Assembly: GCA_017454855.1 (NCBI GenBank)
Contig: JAFTCE010000166.1
Coordinates: 1 to 60,408 of the forward strand
Length of the DNA: 60,408 nucleotides
DNA from: Desulfovibrio sp.
GTDB taxonomy: Bacteria > Desulfobacterota > Desulfovibrionia > Desulfovibrionales > Desulfovibrionaceae
Reading direction: 5' to 3'
The translations under genes were made by a program, and so were the position numbers. Of this stretch, positions 58,921 to 60,408 are shown piece by piece. Under the pieces are notes generated by a model. It saw nothing but the letters and a program-made list of their open reading frames with translations. It made no database searches and was not told the origin of the DNA. Position 1 is the first letter of the stretch. Each line of letters begins with the position of its first letter.

Positions 58921-59598
58921 GTGATCAGTTTACGTGACGTCTGTAAAACGTACCGCGTAGGCAACCGGCGGCGGGTTGTTCTGGATCATGTGAACGTTGA
59001 CTTTACGCCTGGCGTCAATGTGGGCATTTTAGGGCGTAACGGCGCTGGCAAGTCCTCGCTCATGCGCATCATTGGCGGTGCGGCCATGCCGGATTCGGGG
59101 CAGGTTGTGCGCACAAGCAGCGTATCTTGGCCCATTGGCTTTGCCGGCTGTTTTCATGGCAGTCTGACGGGTCGGGCCAACCTCCGATTCGTTTGCCGTA
59201 TTTACAATGCGGATATCGACGAAGTGACAGCATTTGTGGAGGATTTCTCAGAACTTGGCGACTACATGGATGTCCCCATCAAGAGCTATTCCTCGGGCAT
59301 GAAAGCCAAGTTGGCCTTTGGCTTGAGCATGGCCATTGGTTTTGATTTCTATCTTATTGACGAAGTTACGGCAGTGGGAGACAGCTCCTTTCGCGCTAAG
59401 AGCAAAAAAGTGTTCATGGAGCGAAAGGCGAAATCTACCCTGATTGTCGTTTCACATGGCGTCGGAACAATCAAAAGTTTGTGTGATGTTGCCGGTGTCC
59501 TCGACAATGGCAAAATTGTTTTCTATCACAACATCGACGATGCCGTAGCCGAGTATCAACGGATCTGCACCAAGGCGCCTGTGTTGCGCTTTATGTAA
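58921..59598 (+). CDS. kpsT: KpsT-like ABC ATPase for capsule/polysaccharide export
   Basis: GTG 58921 follows AAGGAGG by 7 bases and gives 225 residues. It has Walker A GRNGAGKSS, signature YSSGMKAKL, Walker B YLIDEVTAVGD and the switch His in VVSHG, and lacks the C-terminal carbohydrate-binding domain of Wzt. Length and motif details match KpsT of group 2 capsule exporters, which powers export of capsular polysaccharide with KpsM. No kpsM is in the window; the following genes suggest the locus continues to the right. Confidence 0.9.
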   Translation: MISLRDVCKTYRVGNRRRVVLDHVNVDFTPGVNVGILGRNGAGKSSLMRIIGGAAMPDSGQVVRTSSVSWPIGFAGCFHGSLTGRANLRFVCRIYNADIDEVTAFVEDFSELGDYMDVPIKSYSSGMKAKLAFGLSMAIGFDFYLIDEVTAVGDSSFRAKSKKVFMERKAKSTLIVVSHGVGTIKSLCDVAGVLDNGKIVFYHNIDDAVAEYQRICTKAPVLRFM

Positions 59599-59616
59599 CG
59601 TTCTGGAGTGCGATGG

Positions 59617-59976
59617 ATGAAATTTTTTCTCTATATAACGTTGTCTGTCGTCTTGTGTTGTACTGCCTGTGCGCCAAGGCAGAGCAATAGAGATGTGCAG
59701 ACGTCTGATCAAAATCCGGCGGCGCTGTCTCCCGACGGCGCCATGGCGCATTTCATTGGCACGGGTTTGGAGGGGGACACCTCAACCTTCGCGAATACAC
59801 ATTTGGGTTCAACGGTGACGGTCACGGTGGGCCATTCCTATGTCTCTGCCCTGGGCCAGCTCTGCAAGCGGGCGTACAGCCATGACGGCGGCATGCGTCG
59901 TTCTTTGGCAGCCTGTAAGGAGGAAGAAGGCGCGTGGACGCTGGCTCCGGATATTTTTGAATACGGAGCGTTCTAA
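59617..59976 (+). CDS. putative lipoprotein in the capsule-export locus
   Basis: From ATG 59617 (GGAG eight bases upstream) the 119-residue protein has a lipobox at CCTAC (signal cut before CAPRQSNRD). The mature part is small and Ala/Gly/Ser-rich with two Cys near the end (QLCKRAYSHDGGMRRSLAACKE). The gene begins 18 bases after the kpsT stop and is followed directly by the Ala/Pro-rich gene. I do not recognise a named family; an outer-membrane or periplasmic accessory role is inferred from context. Confidence 0.7.
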   Translation: MKFFLYITLSVVLCCTACAPRQSNRDVQTSDQNPAALSPDGAMAHFIGTGLEGDTSTFANTHLGSTVTVTVGHSYVSALGQLCKRAYSHDGGMRRSLAACKEEEGAWTLAPDIFEYGAF

Positions 59977-60408
59977 GTGGCTGGCGAGCAGAACGCGACG
60001 AACACGGACGTTCCGCCAAAGGGTCAAAATAACGAAACTGCTGCGCAGGCTGACGCGTCCAGTCCCGCGCCCAAGGCTTCTCCGACCGCAGCCCAGGCGG
60101 CAAAGGCGACGTCCGATACGCAAGCCGCGTCGGCTTCCCCGTCCAAGGGGCAAGCGCAGAAGAGCGACACTGCTGCGCAGGCTAGCGCGTCCAGTCCCGC
60201 GCCCAAGGCTTCTCCGCCCGCTGCCCATGCGGCAAAGGCGACGCCCGATACGCAAGCCGCGCCGACTTCCCCGTCAAAGGGGCAAGCGCCGAAGAGCGAC
60301 ACTGCTGCGCAGGCTGGCGCGTCCAGTCCCGCGCCCAAGGCTTCTCCGACCGCTGCCCATGCGGCAAAGGCGACGCCCGATACGCAAGCCGCGCCGACTT
60401 CCCCGTCA
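59977..60408 (+). CDS. Ala/Pro-rich repeat protein, N-terminal part (continues beyond window)
   Basis: A GTG one base after the previous TAA, with GGAG eight bases upstream, opens a frame that runs to the window end (144 codons visible). The sequence is low in complexity: Ala, Pro, Ser, Lys, Thr, with 44-residue repeats. The visible part has no signal peptide or membrane helix. In this locus a KpsE-like polysaccharide co-polymerase with a long cytoplasmic Pro/Ala-rich N-terminus is plausible, but the diagnostic part is outside the window. Confidence 0.7.
   Translation, partial: MAGEQNATNTDVPPKGQNNETAAQADASSPAPKASPTAAQAAKATSDTQAASASPSKGQAQKSDTAAQASASSPAPKASPPAAHAAKATPDTQAAPTSPSKGQAPKSDTAAQAGASSPAPKASPTAAHAAKATPDTQAAPTSPS
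60037..60408 (+). repeat. 132-bp tandem repeat array (2.8 copies visible)
   Basis: Copies start at 60037, 60169 and 60301, with an exact period of 132 bases (44 codons) and high identity; copy 3 is cut by the window edge. The unit encodes TAAQA-ASSPAPKASP, then an AAHAAKATPD segment and a SPSKGQAPKSD segment. The period is a multiple of three, so copy-number changes keep the frame. Confidence 0.93.

Noticed and set aside
1..60408. CRISPR array, rRNA operon or prophage
   Set aside because: No regularly spaced direct repeats, rRNA-like sequence or phage structural genes were seen; the only tandem array is the coding 132-bp repeat at the right edge.

Overview
The window reads as a chromosomal segment of a sulfate- or sulfite-reducing deltaproteobacterium of the Desulfovibrionaceae type. 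The main evidence is a complete dsrA-dsrB-dsrD dissimilatory sulfite reductase operon, a CcmH-less cytochrome c maturation cluster whose CcmE carries a CxxxY motif, a short-Q-loop cytochrome bd oxidase, and a dense set of rubrerythrin and rubredoxin genes. Genes are tightly packed, moderately GC-rich and mostly preceded by AAGGAG-type ribosome binding sites. One AT-rich patch at about 18.2-19.5 kb stands out as acquired DNA.

Layout. 1-6.6 kb: the 3' part of a TnpB gene with its right-end hairpin, an HD-domain protein, a small protein, a secreted protein that may use an AUU start, a MrfA/MrfB-type helicase-exonuclease fusion and a hexapeptide acyltransferase. 6.7-11 kb: cydAB and a Cache-HAMP-GGDEF diguanylate cyclase. 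11.2-18.2 kb: a periplasmic beta-propeller-like protein with a His-rich tail, glmS, ppiD and a clostripain-family protease. 18.3-21.8 kb: a defence or accessory pocket with a small ORF broken by UGA, an intact zeta-antitoxin-like gene beside a frameshifted zeta toxin, two small secreted proteins and a Fic protein. One of those secreted proteins is HdeA-like and lies behind a promoter whose spacer contains a run of 11 Gs. 21.9-31.1 kb (all minus): dsrABD, AMMECR1, a CNNM/CBS protein and ccmEFABC.

31.5-41.6 kb: two unknown genes plus rlpA on the plus strand; then nspC, tRNA-Ser(GGA), fabI-purC-hisD, a DUF2442 protein and bioW-bioF on the minus strand. 41.7-46.2 kb: a TrmN6-like methyltransferase, an EndoQ-UvrD fusion and a small protein. 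46.4-51.6 kb: a two-component system followed by rubrerythrin, an MBL-rubredoxin fusion, a ferritin-like protein, a ferredoxin-nitroreductase and a small Cys-containing PAS-like protein. This looks like one redox-stress island. 51.8-58.8 kb: a D,D-carboxypeptidase, comM, lepB, an NtrC-type regulator with a degenerate receiver, mutY and cyclophilin. 58.9-60.4 kb: the start of a capsule-export locus with a KpsT-like ATPase, a lipoprotein and an Ala/Pro-rich protein made of 132-bp tandem repeats that runs off the window.

The most notable signals are: (1) the poly-G promoter spacer upstream of the HdeA-like gene, a likely phase switch; (2) the two-component/rubrerythrin/MBL-rubredoxin/nitroreductase/PAS island; (3) two DNA-repair fusions, MrfA-MrfB and EndoQ-UvrD; (4) a shared TTGACG-N13-ATGGCA element upstream of fabI, lepB and the cyclophilin gene. 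All functional calls are from reading the sequence; no database search was run.
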